Source of the DNA: Candidatus Hydrogenedentota bacterium
GTDB taxonomy: Bacteria > Hydrogenedentota > Hydrogenedentia > Hydrogenedentales > Hydrogenedentaceae
Assembly (NCBI GenBank): GCA_026415215.1
Contig: JAOAHN010000072.1
Coordinates: forward strand, 1-64,000
Direction: 5' to 3'
DNA length: 64,000 bases
Shown here: piece after piece, positions 46,727-56,675 of the stretch
How positions within the stretch are numbered: position 1 is the stretch's first letter
Layout of the letters: each line of letters starts with the position of its first letter
Translations under genes and position numbers: made by a program
The notes under the pieces: generated by a model
The model's database searches: none
The model's input: only the letters and a program-made list of their open reading frames with translations
Told to the model about the DNA's origin: nothing

Positions 46727-47881
46727 ATGGCAAGAGTAGAAATCACTTCCATTGCTAATGGAGGATATGGTATAGGTAGGTATAATGGCAAGGTTATATT
46801 TATACCATTTTCCTACCCTGGCGATATAGTTGAAGTGAGTATCTCTTACGAAAAGAAAAACTACATTTGGGGAAATATCCAAGAAATAGTAACACCATCA
46901 AAGTTCAGAATCTCTCCCTTATGTCCATACATGGGAATTTGTGGCGGGTGCATGTGGGGTTGTGTAGATTACACATCCCAAATAATGTGGAAGAAATCTT
47001 TGGTCGAAAGCACATTCCAGAATTTTCTTAATTACCTCCACGAAATTAATATATCTATAGATGAAACTTCGATTTATAATTATCGAACAAGGGTTAAACT
47101 CCACAGTAACGGAAAAACATTAGGCTTTTACAAATTTCACTCCCATGATGTAGTAGAAGTATCAAAATGTATACTATTGCACGAAAAAATTATTAAAATA
47201 ACAAATGAAATCAAAAATATTCCCCGCCTTGCTGAAATAATTTTAACTGTCAATCCCTTTGGAGAGGAGAGTTTGATATACACAAATATAAAGATTCAAA
47301 CCATTAAAAATAAATATAAAGAAATATATAACTATAAAAACGATTTTGCTTCCAGAAAATACTTTTTGGTAGATGGAGTTCCCATCGTAAACGGCTCTTT
47401 TTCTCAGAATTCTCTTATTTTAAACAAACTACTAATTAACAAAGTTAGAGAATATTTAAACTGCAAAAATGGAAAAGTTCTTGATCTTTATTGCGGTTCA
47501 GGTAACCTCACTATTAATCTACCTTCCTCAAGCTTTGAAATTACAGGGGTAGATATCGACCCGTTTGCCATTGAGCTTGCGCGTAAATATTCATCGTTCG
47601 ATTACAAAGTAGGAAGTGAACTATTAATGAAAAAAATTATATTAGACTCTAACTGGGACGCTATAATTCTTGATCCCCCAAGAGAGGGCGCCAAGAATCT
47701 AATAGAAGCTCTTAAACTTGCGTGCACCAAAAAAATAATTTATGTTTCCTGTAATTATATTACCCAGTGTAGAGACCTAAAACCTCTTTTAATGGGTGGG
47801 TGGAAGCTCGAAAAAGTTTCAATAGTAGACCTTTTCCCTCACACCCCCCATATTGAAACTGTAGTTCTTTTAACTCGCTAA
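46727..47881 (+). CDS. TRAM domain class I SAM RNA m5U methyltransferase (RlmD/RumA/TrmA-like)
   Basis: ANGGYGIGRYNGKVIFIPFSYPGD (TRAM), CGGCMWGCVDYTSQIMWKK, VLDLYCGSGNLTINL, ILDPPREGAKN, YVSCNYITQCRDL. Confidence 0.92.
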   Translation: MARVEITSIANGGYGIGRYNGKVIFIPFSYPGDIVEVSISYEKKNYIWGNIQEIVTPSKFRISPLCPYMGICGGCMWGCVDYTSQIMWKKSLVESTFQNFLNYLHEINISIDETSIYNYRTRVKLHSNGKTLGFYKFHSHDVVEVSKCILLHEKIIKITNEIKNIPRLAEIILTVNPFGEESLIYTNIKIQTIKNKYKEIYNYKNDFASRKYFLVDGVPIVNGSFSQNSLILNKLLINKVREYLNCKNGKVLDLYCGSGNLTINLPSSSFEITGVDIDPFAIELARKYSSFDYKVGSELLMKKIILDSNWDAIILDPPREGAKNLIEALKLACTKKIIYVSCNYITQCRDLKPLLMGGWKLEKVSIVDLFPHTPHIETVVLLTR

Positions 47882-47954
47882 ACTACTAATTTTTTTCACT
47901 GATAAAAATTTGCTCTCCGCTCGAATCTTAGAGAAGGTTATATTTTTTTAACTT

Positions 47955-48401
47955 TTACTCTTTTTGCGTTCCTATCAACCCGTCTATAACAAGTTTCTTA
48001 CCGTCCCACATCCCCGTCTTTATCATCCCCATAACCATAATTTCTATAACACCATCATCGTAAACTCTATACTCCGCTACTATCCCCTCTGGTGAAACTT
48101 TTTTCACTATACCTCCTTTTATAAGTACTCTGTCTACATCAAAAAACTCCATATCAAATTCTTCAAATTTCCATTTCGTTCCAATCAATGTTTTATGTAA
48201 ATGATTTTCAATGTTTTTTATTTTATCCCTACTCGCTTCTAATTCAGGCTTACCTGTGTACGCACCAGCTGAAGGTATCAAAGATTCTGGAAAAACTTCC
48301 TCTGATTTTCTATTTTCTTTACAACCTACAATAATACCAATGCAACCGAATAAAATACAGAGAGATTTTACAACTTTCTGAATTACCTTCATTTGCTTCA
48401 T
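47955..48401 (-). CDS. Hypothetical small lipoprotein
   Basis: Signal plus lipobox IVGC; small beta-rich C-terminus. Confidence 0.6.
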   Translation of the reverse strand: MKQMKVIQKVVKSLCILFGCIGIIVGCKENRKSEEVFPESLIPSAGAYTGKPELEASRDKIKNIENHLHKTLIGTKWKFEEFDMEFFDVDRVLIKGGIVKKVSPEGIVAEYRVYDDGVIEIMVMGMIKTGMWDGKKLVIDGLIGTQKE

Positions 48402-48407
48402 CCCTTG

Positions 48408-49565
48408 CTAAAGAATTTCTAAACCTATTTCATTATTTAGGTAAAAGCCTCTCATCGTAGGGAAAATAGTGCCATTTCTGACACTTACCAACTTATTTTT
48501 ACGGAGTTTATTCAACTTCTCTCCAAAATCTTCCCATATTGATGACCCAAATCTATCATAATAATACCTTTCAGAGATTCCACTCTTAAGCCTAAAGTGT
48601 TGGAGCAAGGTTTCTTTTTTGATTATATCAATGTTAAGACTATCAATTTCTGATTTTTTCCCAGGGGCACTAATGTATGCATCTAACTCTTTCGGATTAC
48701 CGCACCGATATGGGGGAACAAACGAATATGCTCCGGCACCAAGACCTATATAAGGTTCGTTTCTCCAATATATCAGGTTATGCCTACACTTTTTATTTCT
48801 CTTTGAGAAGTTAGAAATCTCATAATGGCTATAACCCTCAAAAGTAAGAACTTTGTGAGTCAGTTTGTAAAGTTTCAAATTAAGCTCCTCATCAACTTCA
48901 TGAGCACCCTCCACTCTCCACAATGGAGTAGTTTCTTCAATCGTAAGACAATATGTGGAAATATGTGGTGGATTAAATCTCAATGCAGTTCTCAGGTTTT
49001 CATTCCAATCATCTATGGTTCCACCTCTTACTCCATATATCAAGTCCAGACTCCAATTATCGAAAATTTTTCCTACCCATTCACATATTAACTTCGCCTT
49101 AGAAGAGTTATGTCTTCGCCCTAAATACTCCAACTCCCTATCTGAAAATGACTGCACTCCTACACTAATCCTATTTACACCTAATTTTTTAATATCACTA
49201 AGCCACTCAAAGTTAACATCCTCTGGGTTAATCTCTACCGTAACCTCAATTTCACCACAGAGACTAAAAGAATATTTGATGCTATCTAATATATGTTCTA
49301 TCTGTGTTGGTTTAAGTAATGATGGGCTTCCTCCTCCAAAATATATACTTTTAACTGGTATCCCGTATTCATTTTCACCTAATTCTGATTTCACCGCTTC
49401 TATGTATTCCTTCGGAACACTGCCAGTAATTGGTATGCTAAAAAAGTCACAGTATCCGCATTTCTTTTTACAAAAGGGTATATGTACATACAGTCCTATA
49501 GGAGTATTTTTCAATAATTTACTTGAGAGCAAATCAGAAGTTGAAATTATACCTTGCAATTCCAT
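48408..49565 (-). CDS. hemW: HemW-like radical SAM protein
   Basis: YVHIPFCKKKCGYCDFF, GGGSPSLL, GVNRISVGVQSFSDRELEYLGRRH, CRHNLIYWRNEPYIGLGAGAYSF. Confidence 0.9.
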   Translation of the reverse strand: MELQGIISTSDLLSSKLLKNTPIGLYVHIPFCKKKCGYCDFFSIPITGSVPKEYIEAVKSELGENEYGIPVKSIYFGGGSPSLLKPTQIEHILDSIKYSFSLCGEIEVTVEINPEDVNFEWLSDIKKLGVNRISVGVQSFSDRELEYLGRRHNSSKAKLICEWVGKIFDNWSLDLIYGVRGGTIDDWNENLRTALRFNPPHISTYCLTIEETTPLWRVEGAHEVDEELNLKLYKLTHKVLTFEGYSHYEISNFSKRNKKCRHNLIYWRNEPYIGLGAGAYSFVPPYRCGNPKELDAYISAPGKKSEIDSLNIDIIKKETLLQHFRLKSGISERYYYDRFGSSIWEDFGEKLNKLRKNKLVSVRNGTIFPTMRGFYLNNEIGLEIL

Positions 49566-49655
49566 AAGCCTAAGCTTTTACAAGTTTGAGCACACTAAAG
49601 TATATTATATATATTATCTCTGCCATCTTAAGTTTCCTATCAAATGGAGAAAAAT

Positions 49656-50831
49656 ATGAACATAAGTGCAGAAATTATTACTATAGGGACCGAGCTTCTC
49701 CTTGGTTCTACTATTGACACAAATTCAATATATCTTGTTGAAAAACTTTCAGAAATTGGGATAGATGTATATAGGAAAGCATCAGTCGGTGACAACCAGA
49801 AAAGAATAGTCCAAATTATTCTTGAATCAATAACCCGTTGTGATGTAGTTATTTGTACTGGAGGATTAGGCCCTACAGTTGACGACCTTACAAGGGAAAG
49901 TGTGGCGGAAGCTACAAATAGCCCTCTAATATTTTATCCAGAAGTATATGAAAAAATCTTTGAACGGTTCCAGCAAAGAAAAATTAAAATTTCAGAAAAT
50001 AATAAAAAGCAAGCTACCTTTCCTGAAGGTTCAATTATAATACCTAATCCTATAGGAACTGCCCCTGGATTCATAAAAGAGTATGAGTCAAAATTTATAA
50101 TATGTCTCCCGGGAGTTCCTTTTGAACTTAAGCCAATGGTAGAAAACACCGTTATTCCTTTTCTGTCATCTAAATTTCCCTCTTCAAATAAACTTTACAT
50201 TAAGTTCTTAAAAGTCTATGGTTTAGGAGAATCGAGGATAGACCATCATTTAGGAGAGTTGTTATACTCCTCAGACCCCACTTTAGGACTCTTAGCTTCT
50301 CCGGAGTGTGTGAAAATCCGCATAGCCACTAAATCTGATTCTCCAAGCGTTGCAAAACAGAAACTCGATGATATGGAAGCAAAAATAAAGCAAAGGCTAC
50401 CCAATATAGTGCTTCCAGGGGATGACTACTCCCTTGAGAAAGAGATTGATAAGCTTTTACTACAAATCGATAGGAAACTTATTATTGTGGATTGCTCTAC
50501 GGGAGGAATGATTACCTTTAGATTAACTCAAGCAAATTCAGCTTCATTCTTAATCGGATCAGTTATCTCTACACAAATATTTCATGATAACCCTCAGATT
50601 TGGATTGACATTGCAAAAAAACATATGCTACAATTTCCTTTTGCATATGTTATAGTGCTCCACCCAGATATTGAAAATAAAGAAACAGTAGCAAGGATAC
50701 TAACCATAGACAGTGAAGAAGCTTATAAAATTCCCTTCTTAGGAACGGAAGAAAAAGATAGGATAAGGATATCTGTTTTTGCGATAGAGTTATTTAGAAG
50801 GAGATTACAAAATATCACGGTTAATCTATAA
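49656..50831 (+). CDS. cinA: CinA-like protein: intact MoCF-type N-terminal domain, divergent PncC-like C-terminal domain
   Basis: EIITIGTELLLGSTIDTNSIYL, GGLGPTVDDLTRE, LPGVPFELKPM; GGAG 8 nt before ATG 49656. Confidence 0.87.
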   Translation: MNISAEIITIGTELLLGSTIDTNSIYLVEKLSEIGIDVYRKASVGDNQKRIVQIILESITRCDVVICTGGLGPTVDDLTRESVAEATNSPLIFYPEVYEKIFERFQQRKIKISENNKKQATFPEGSIIIPNPIGTAPGFIKEYESKFIICLPGVPFELKPMVENTVIPFLSSKFPSSNKLYIKFLKVYGLGESRIDHHLGELLYSSDPTLGLLASPECVKIRIATKSDSPSVAKQKLDDMEAKIKQRLPNIVLPGDDYSLEKEIDKLLLQIDRKLIIVDCSTGGMITFRLTQANSASFLIGSVISTQIFHDNPQIWIDIAKKHMLQFPFAYVIVLHPDIENKETVARILTIDSEEAYKIPFLGTEEKDRIRISVFAIELFRRRLQNITVNL

Positions 50832-50845
50832 TTTGTTTTAATAAC

Positions 50846-50866
50846 TAACTCCTACAGAAGGAGTTA
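50846..50866 (+). promoter_or_regulatory. SD-sequestering hairpin upstream of the RlpA-like gene
   Basis: TAACTCCT-ACAGA-AGGAGTTA, 8-bp perfect stem; its 3' arm contains AGGAG, 3 nt before ATG 50870. Confidence 0.6.
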
Positions 50867-50869
50867 CAC

Positions 50870-51256
50870 ATGTTTTCGATGTTAGCACTTTTGATACTTT
50901 CTTCACAACCCCTTCAGCCATGCATAGAGGGTATAGCATCATACTACACTGTAAAAACCACGAGTAAAATAACCGCATCAGGAGAAACTCTAATTGACCA
51001 TGGTTATACTTGTGCAATGCCTTTTGGAAAGTTTGGTGATTATTATTTAATTGTAAACGAAGCCAATGGAAAAGCTGTCATTTGTCGTCTTAATGATAGA
51101 GGCCCCTTTGTTAAAGGGAGAGTTGTTGACCTTACATTTACTGCAATGAGGGCTCTTGATAAAAAGAAAGGCCTCATACGGGTAAAAATCTATCATTTAG
51201 GAAGTGGTCCATTTAAAACTGGCCCTATAAACTTTTCCCCTCTTTCTAAAAATTAG
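50870..51256 (+). CDS. RlpA-like double-psi beta-barrel protein
   Basis: GIASYYTVKTTSKITASGETL, MPFGKFGDYYLIVNEANGKAVICRLNDRGPFVKGRVVDLT. Confidence 0.82.
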   Translation: MFSMLALLILSSQPLQPCIEGIASYYTVKTTSKITASGETLIDHGYTCAMPFGKFGDYYLIVNEANGKAVICRLNDRGPFVKGRVVDLTFTAMRALDKKKGLIRVKIYHLGSGPFKTGPINFSPLSKN

Positions 51257-51322
51257 GTCTTCTTTTCCTATAACTCTAACTCTATTGTGCCTCTTTACTA
51301 TTTGTAAAACAGATTTTTAATT

Positions 51323-54300
51323 TTACACCTGTTTTACCCTTATTCTAAGTTCCTCTCCCTCTATCGAAGTCTGTTCTCCTCCATCTGACAGTGAATCGGT
51401 CTCGTATATATATATCTTATTCGCTAAAACTTCCCTCGCAATCATATCACTGAATTCTGTTAAAGCTCCTTTAAGTTTTCCTGATGGTGAAAACAACTCT
51501 AACTGTATTCGGGCATCATAAGGAAGCTGCATCTTCTTCCTAATTTCTTGGATTTCCCTAATAGCATCCCTTACCCAACCTTCTTTTTTCAGCTCCTCAG
51601 TTATGGCAGTAGTAAGAATTACTACCATATTCTTACCTTGAGAAGCGGTAAATCCCTCTTTGGGTATGAGTTTTAAACTTAACTCCTCCTCAGAGAGGCT
51701 TATTTTCTCTCCCTGCAAATCTACTTCTATCCTACCTTTGTTAACTAATTCATGATAAATTTTTCCCCCTTCTAAGGTTCCTAAAGCCTTTGCCAATTCT
51801 TTAACTTTATTTCCAAGCTTGGGCCCCAATAACTTGTAATTAGGCTTCAACTCGTAATCTACATAAAGATGAGGTTCTTCGGAAAACTCTATTTCTTTGA
51901 TATTAAGCTCCTCCTTAATAATATCTAAATACGAACTCAATTTTTCCTTAACCTCAGGTAAAGAGACTACTATCTCACATTTCGCTAAAGGTTGTCTCAC
52001 TTTTATATTAGCCAGTCTACGAGCACTTAAACCTAAAGTCACCGCTTCTCTCGCTAACGCCATATTTTCTATTAATTTATAGTCTATTTCACCCTCATCC
52101 ACCTTTGGATAAGTTGCTAAATGAACACTTTCTGCAGACCCTGGATATGGTTTTCTCAAATTTTGCCATGTAATTTCAGTAAAAAATGGAACAAAAGGAG
52201 CTGCAACTCTTGCCAAATTAATCAAGCATTCGTAAAGCGTCCAATAGGCATCTGCTTTGTTCTTTGACCATCCCCCCTCCCAAAATCTTGGTCTACTCCG
52301 TCTTACATACCAATTAGACAATCCTTCAAGAAAATCAGAAATCGCTCTCGCAGCAGGATAAATATCATATTCATCAAGATATTTTCTTACCTGATATATC
52401 ATCTTATTCATCTCATAAAGAATCCATCTATCAAGTTCACTCCTTTCTTCCCAGGGTCTATAAGATTTAACAGGTTCTTCTGACTCAACAACATCTTTTT
52501 CACTTATAGCTTCGGGGGTAGGAGATAAAGCTTGAAGAATCCTTAGAGGTGCTCCCTCAGCTGTAAAACCATCAAGATTAGCATATATAACAAAAAAGCT
52601 ATAGACATTATACCACCTTATTAGTAAATCACTTTGCAGTTCCTCTATTAACTTTTCTTGAAACCGTGTAGTTGTAGTAGGAGAATTCTTTGCAACAAAA
52701 CTCCATCTCAATGCATCTGCACTATATTTCTCGAAAATGTAATCCGGTTCCTTATAGTTTTTCAGTCTTTTAGACAATTTATAACCATCCTCACCTTGTA
52801 TATGTCCCAAACACACACAGCTTTTGAATGGATGAGGATAAGGTTTCTCACCGGCAAATAACATTGTACTTATTGACAGTAAAGCATAGAACCACCCTCT
52901 TGTTTGGTCTATGGCTTCACTTATGAAATCAGCCGGAAAGTTTTCTAAAAATCTTTCTTTGGAACCAGGCAAATGTGGATACCCCCACTGAGCAAAGGGC
53001 ATACATCCTGCATCAAACCAACAATCAATTACCTCAGGCACTCTTCTCATCCTTGCGTTCGGGTCTTTAGGACTCTGATATGTAATTGCGTCGATGTATG
53101 GTTTGTGAACTTTCAAGTGCTCATTTAGGTTCGGATTTTCTTTCTTTGCCTTTTCCCAAACCTCCAACCCTTCTATCCCTGGCTTTGAAAGTAACTCATT
53201 ATAAGATGAAATACATTCCATATAGCCAGTTTTTTCACAAACCCATATCGGTAGAGGAGTTCCCCAAAACCTTTCCCGAGATAAAGCCCAGTCAACATTA
53301 TTTTCTAAGAAATTCCCAAATCTGCCTTCCTTTATGTGTTCAGGCTGCCAAAAAATATTACTATTGTTTTTAAGAAACTCTTCTATAAATGCTGATGTTT
53401 TGATAAACCAACTTTGCCTCGCATATTGAATCAGAGGTTCATCTTCTGCACGAGGACAAAAGGGATATGCATGTCTAAACTGCTCGTGCTTGAGTAAAAA
53501 ACCTTTTTCTTTCAGTATTCTAATTATTGCCTTATCCGCATCTTTACAGAACTTTCCAGCTAAAGGTTCACCAGAGTACGGGTCTTTGTCCTTTACTCTC
53601 TCATCAAGAGTCCCGTCAGGTTTAACAAAACATAGGAAACCCACTCCCTTTTCTTTACAAACCTTGTAGTCATCTTCTCCAAAAGCAGGGGCAATGTGAA
53701 CAAGGCCCGTACCTGTTTCAATATCCACAAAGTCGCCATCAATGACAATCCAATGTTTATCTGAGACTCCTTCGCCCTCTATTTTCTTAGGAATGTCATA
53801 TTTGAATAGAGGTTCGTATGATAATCCTATCAATTCTTTACCATTGAAAGTTTTTTCTATTTTAATGTTTTCTCCAAGGATTGACTTAGCTACCCCTCCT
53901 GCAACGATTACCCATTCAGATTCCTCACTTTTTTCTACTCTTGCTAATACATATTCTATTTCTGGCCCCACACAGACAGCACAATTACTCAAAAGTGTCC
54001 ACGGAGTAGTTGTCCATATTAATAAACTTGCTTTTGCATCCTCAGGTAGCCCTATCCGTTTCTTACTTTCTCCAGTCAAGGGAAATCTAACTGTAACTGC
54101 AGGATCGTCTATGTCTCTGTATCCTTCTCCAACTTCGCCAGCGGACAAAGCCGTCCCACCTTGAGGCCACCACCATACTACCTTATAACCTCTATATAAC
54201 AATCCTTTATCAAATAATTGTTTTAGTGCCCACCACACACTTTCTACATAGGACTGATGATATGTAACATAAGCTTGCTCAAGATCCACCCAAAAACCTA

Positions 54301-54736
54301 TACGCTCAGTCATTTCCTCCCACTCTTTTTGATATTTAAATACTGACTCTATACACGCTCTATTGAAAGCTTCTACTCCATACTTTTCTATACCAGTTTT
54401 GCCATCCTCAAATATACCCAATGTCTTTGCTACTTCTATCTCTACTGGAAGGCCATGCGTATCCCAACCCGCTTTTCTCTCGCAGTAATAACCATCCATA
54501 GTCTTATACCGTGGAAATATGTCTTTTATAGTACGCGTGAGGCAATGACCCGGATGAGGTAACCCATTAGCTGTGGGTGGACCCTCGTAAAAAACAAACT
54601 TTGGAGAACCTTTTCTTTGTTCAAGACTCTTTTTATATATTTTCTTCTCTTTCCAAAATTTTAGTATCTCTTTTTCAGCTTGTGAAAAGTTAAATTGTGA
54701 AGAAGGTGTTACAGGGTCAAATACCTGTTTTTTCAT
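51323..54736 (-). CDS. ileS: Isoleucyl-tRNA synthetase, type-2 (eukaryote-like) features
   Basis: PPTANGLPHPGHCLTRTIKDIFPRYKTMDGYYCERKAGWDTHGLPVEIEVAK, EDGYKLSKRLKNYKEP; start reset to ATG 54736 with AGGAG. Confidence 0.94.
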   Translation of the reverse strand: MKKQVFDPVTPSSQFNFSQAEKEILKFWKEKKIYKKSLEQRKGSPKFVFYEGPPTANGLPHPGHCLTRTIKDIFPRYKTMDGYYCERKAGWDTHGLPVEIEVAKTLGIFEDGKTGIEKYGVEAFNRACIESVFKYQKEWEEMTERIGFWVDLEQAYVTYHQSYVESVWWALKQLFDKGLLYRGYKVVWWWPQGGTALSAGEVGEGYRDIDDPAVTVRFPLTGESKKRIGLPEDAKASLLIWTTTPWTLLSNCAVCVGPEIEYVLARVEKSEESEWVIVAGGVAKSILGENIKIEKTFNGKELIGLSYEPLFKYDIPKKIEGEGVSDKHWIVIDGDFVDIETGTGLVHIAPAFGEDDYKVCKEKGVGFLCFVKPDGTLDERVKDKDPYSGEPLAGKFCKDADKAIIRILKEKGFLLKHEQFRHAYPFCPRAEDEPLIQYARQSWFIKTSAFIEEFLKNNSNIFWQPEHIKEGRFGNFLENNVDWALSRERFWGTPLPIWVCEKTGYMECISSYNELLSKPGIEGLEVWEKAKKENPNLNEHLKVHKPYIDAITYQSPKDPNARMRRVPEVIDCWFDAGCMPFAQWGYPHLPGSKERFLENFPADFISEAIDQTRGWFYALLSISTMLFAGEKPYPHPFKSCVCLGHIQGEDGYKLSKRLKNYKEPDYIFEKYSADALRWSFVAKNSPTTTTRFQEKLIEELQSDLLIRWYNVYSFFVIYANLDGFTAEGAPLRILQALSPTPEAISEKDVVESEEPVKSYRPWEERSELDRWILYEMNKMIYQVRKYLDEYDIYPAARAISDFLEGLSNWYVRRSRPRFWEGGWSKNKADAYWTLYECLINLARVAAPFVPFFTEITWQNLRKPYPGSAESVHLATYPKVDEGEIDYKLIENMALAREAVTLGLSARRLANIKVRQPLAKCEIVVSLPEVKEKLSSYLDIIKEELNIKEIEFSEEPHLYVDYELKPNYKLLGPKLGNKVKELAKALGTLEGGKIYHELVNKGRIEVDLQGEKISLSEEELSLKLIPKEGFTASQGKNMVVILTTAITEELKKEGWVRDAIREIQEIRKKMQLPYDARIQLELFSPSGKLKGALTEFSDMIAREVLANKIYIYETDSLSDGGEQTSIEGEELRIRVKQV

Positions 54737-54850
54737 CTTATTGCTCCTGCTGGTTAGAGAAAGAAATACTTTAAATATGCACAAATTCCAAGGTAGAAAT
54801 GGAAATTATAATACCAGAAAAAATACTTTCATATCTATTATATGAACTTA

Positions 54851-56524
54851 CTATTGTGTTCCTTTCTGATATTCCTCATACAACCTAAATACATCTTTAG
54901 GAATCTGCCTCTTGTAATTATCAATTTCCAACTTTAGTTCGGGATTCAGAAATACAGCGGTATCTAAATAACATACTGCGGGTTTCCATAGCTTTTGCGA
55001 AATAAATTGTTTTGCTTCTTCTATATAAATACGACTTAACCCCTTTTTGACAGATTCATAATTGAAATAATTATATCCACATAGATTGTAGTTTTTAAAT
55101 ATTGGAAAAATTTTTTCCTTGACTATTTTTGGCTCAATGAAATCTGAACGAGTTCCCCACAAATCGGTCCAGTACAACCTTCCATCATATCCCGCACACA
55201 AAGCGTACCATCCTAAATTCTTCCACAAGGCAATTTTATGCCATTTTCCGTTTTGATAAATAGGTGCAAATATCATAAGTAAATATATAAATATAAATCC
55301 TACTGTCCCTATTATTCTGAGTATAAATATTTTCCCTGCAATACTATTGATGACAGGCAGTCTAACTTCTTTCTCTTTTATATAAAAATTAGCCAGGCCT
55401 ATTAATCCACACCAGAATAGCATACTTGTAGTAATATACCGAGAGGACAGTGCTTGTCCAACGCCTAATCCCGCTCTCCCATAGGTAATTACTAACCCAC
55501 TTAAGGTAGAAAAGAGAATCAAAGATATCCAAAAGAAAAACTTCTCTCTTCCCTTACTAATTCCAATATTATTGTTCTCATCCCTTTTAACCGCACACTT
55601 ATATGAGAGAAATGCTAAAACAGCAAGTCCCACCAATCCAATAATACCAAAGAGATATGCATACCATTTGGGAGTAACAACTTCAGGGCCATGCCACGGA
55701 GGAGCAGTGAAAAATGCATTAAGTGTCCCCCCAATAAAAAGCAAAAAGTATAAAATGTAGTTGCCAATGCTTGCCTTACTTCCTAAGGTGGATATTCCCG
55801 GTTTTGAATATCCACTAAAGTAAGTAAATACTACAACAATTCCAAGGAAAACCCAGATCAGAACCGGCAAAAAATTCTGCCTTTTCTTCAAAAATATTTT
55901 GGAAAAAATTATAGGAAGCGCAGAAAACCATGCTAATAGGCCACCTGCATAGGAAAAAGTGGAAATAAACGCTAAAATTACCGCTAAATAATAGCTTATC
56001 CGATTAAACCCATTTTTTGAAAGCAAATAAAAACATCCAACTGCTGATGCATTGCTCATATACACCATCATTTGTAGTCCCCACACCCAATTCTCCATTT
56101 GGTTCCAACTAAATATAAGTAAAGATAGGAGAGAGAAAGTTATGAAGTCTATAGTGCTTAATCCTTTTCCACACTCTACTGTATTATTAGAATTTTTCAC
56201 TTGGGAAACTAATATAGTGAAAACTATAACACTCATAAACACACTCGAGTAAAGTATAAGCAACTCATTCCAGTTACTAATCCAAGCAGTAAATAATGTC
56301 CATATTCTTGGGAAGACAGGTCTATGGTCATTTTGAAAAAATAATAAATCAGATAAATTCAAAGAACCGTTGAGTAGCTTTGAATAAAGTGGCACATATA
56401 AAATTTCGTCCCAGTAAGGAAACCTATATCCATATCTATATATCAAAATTATCAAAGTTGCAAGCGGAAGAAAAATCAAAGAAAAAGAGAAAAGATACTC
56501 CACTCGTTTTTTCAAGTACTCCAT
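54851..56524 (-). CDS. Polytopic membrane protein, possibly GT-C-like, with C-terminal TPR-like tail
   Basis: Multiple TM segments; N-terminal loop PYWDEILYVPLYSKLLNGSLNLSDLLFFQNDHRPVFPRI typical of membrane glycosyltransferase-like proteins. Confidence 0.5.
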   Translation of the reverse strand: MEYLKKRVEYLFSFSLIFLPLATLIILIYRYGYRFPYWDEILYVPLYSKLLNGSLNLSDLLFFQNDHRPVFPRIWTLFTAWISNWNELLILYSSVFMSVIVFTILVSQVKNSNNTVECGKGLSTIDFITFSLLSLLIFSWNQMENWVWGLQMMVYMSNASAVGCFYLLSKNGFNRISYYLAVILAFISTFSYAGGLLAWFSALPIIFSKIFLKKRQNFLPVLIWVFLGIVVVFTYFSGYSKPGISTLGSKASIGNYILYFLLFIGGTLNAFFTAPPWHGPEVVTPKWYAYLFGIIGLVGLAVLAFLSYKCAVKRDENNNIGISKGREKFFFWISLILFSTLSGLVITYGRAGLGVGQALSSRYITTSMLFWCGLIGLANFYIKEKEVRLPVINSIAGKIFILRIIGTVGFIFIYLLMIFAPIYQNGKWHKIALWKNLGWYALCAGYDGRLYWTDLWGTRSDFIEPKIVKEKIFPIFKNYNLCGYNYFNYESVKKGLSRIYIEEAKQFISQKLWKPAVCYLDTAVFLNPELKLEIDNYKRQIPKDVFRLYEEYQKGTQ

Positions 56525-56675
56525 CCTTTACTCCTATTTTTTTCATTAGTTTTTAATGATTCACCATTTTACTATAAAAAAAGGCTATGTTTGCACTATT
56601 TTTATATCGTTTGCTATCATTTCATACGATAAATAATAAATAATATTTAAGGAGAACAGTTGGAGGTATTCAAGA

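Noticed and set aside
48408-49565. Coproporphyrinogen III dehydrogenase HemN
   Set aside because: CRHNLIYWRNEPYIGLGAGAYSF and overall length fit the HemW-like branch; heme dehydrogenase activity should not be assumed.
48955-49659. Plus-strand ORF (234 aa) over hemW
   Set aside because: Antisense to a confident HemW-like CDS, no recognisable motifs. The same applies to 12175-12657, 13522-13842, 53742-54164, 5199-5690 and other antisense ORFs in the track.
51303-51327. TGTAAAA...TTTTACA inverted repeat between rlpA-like and ileS as terminator
   Set aside because: Weak AT stem with 11-nt loop overlapping the ileS stop; no following T-run.
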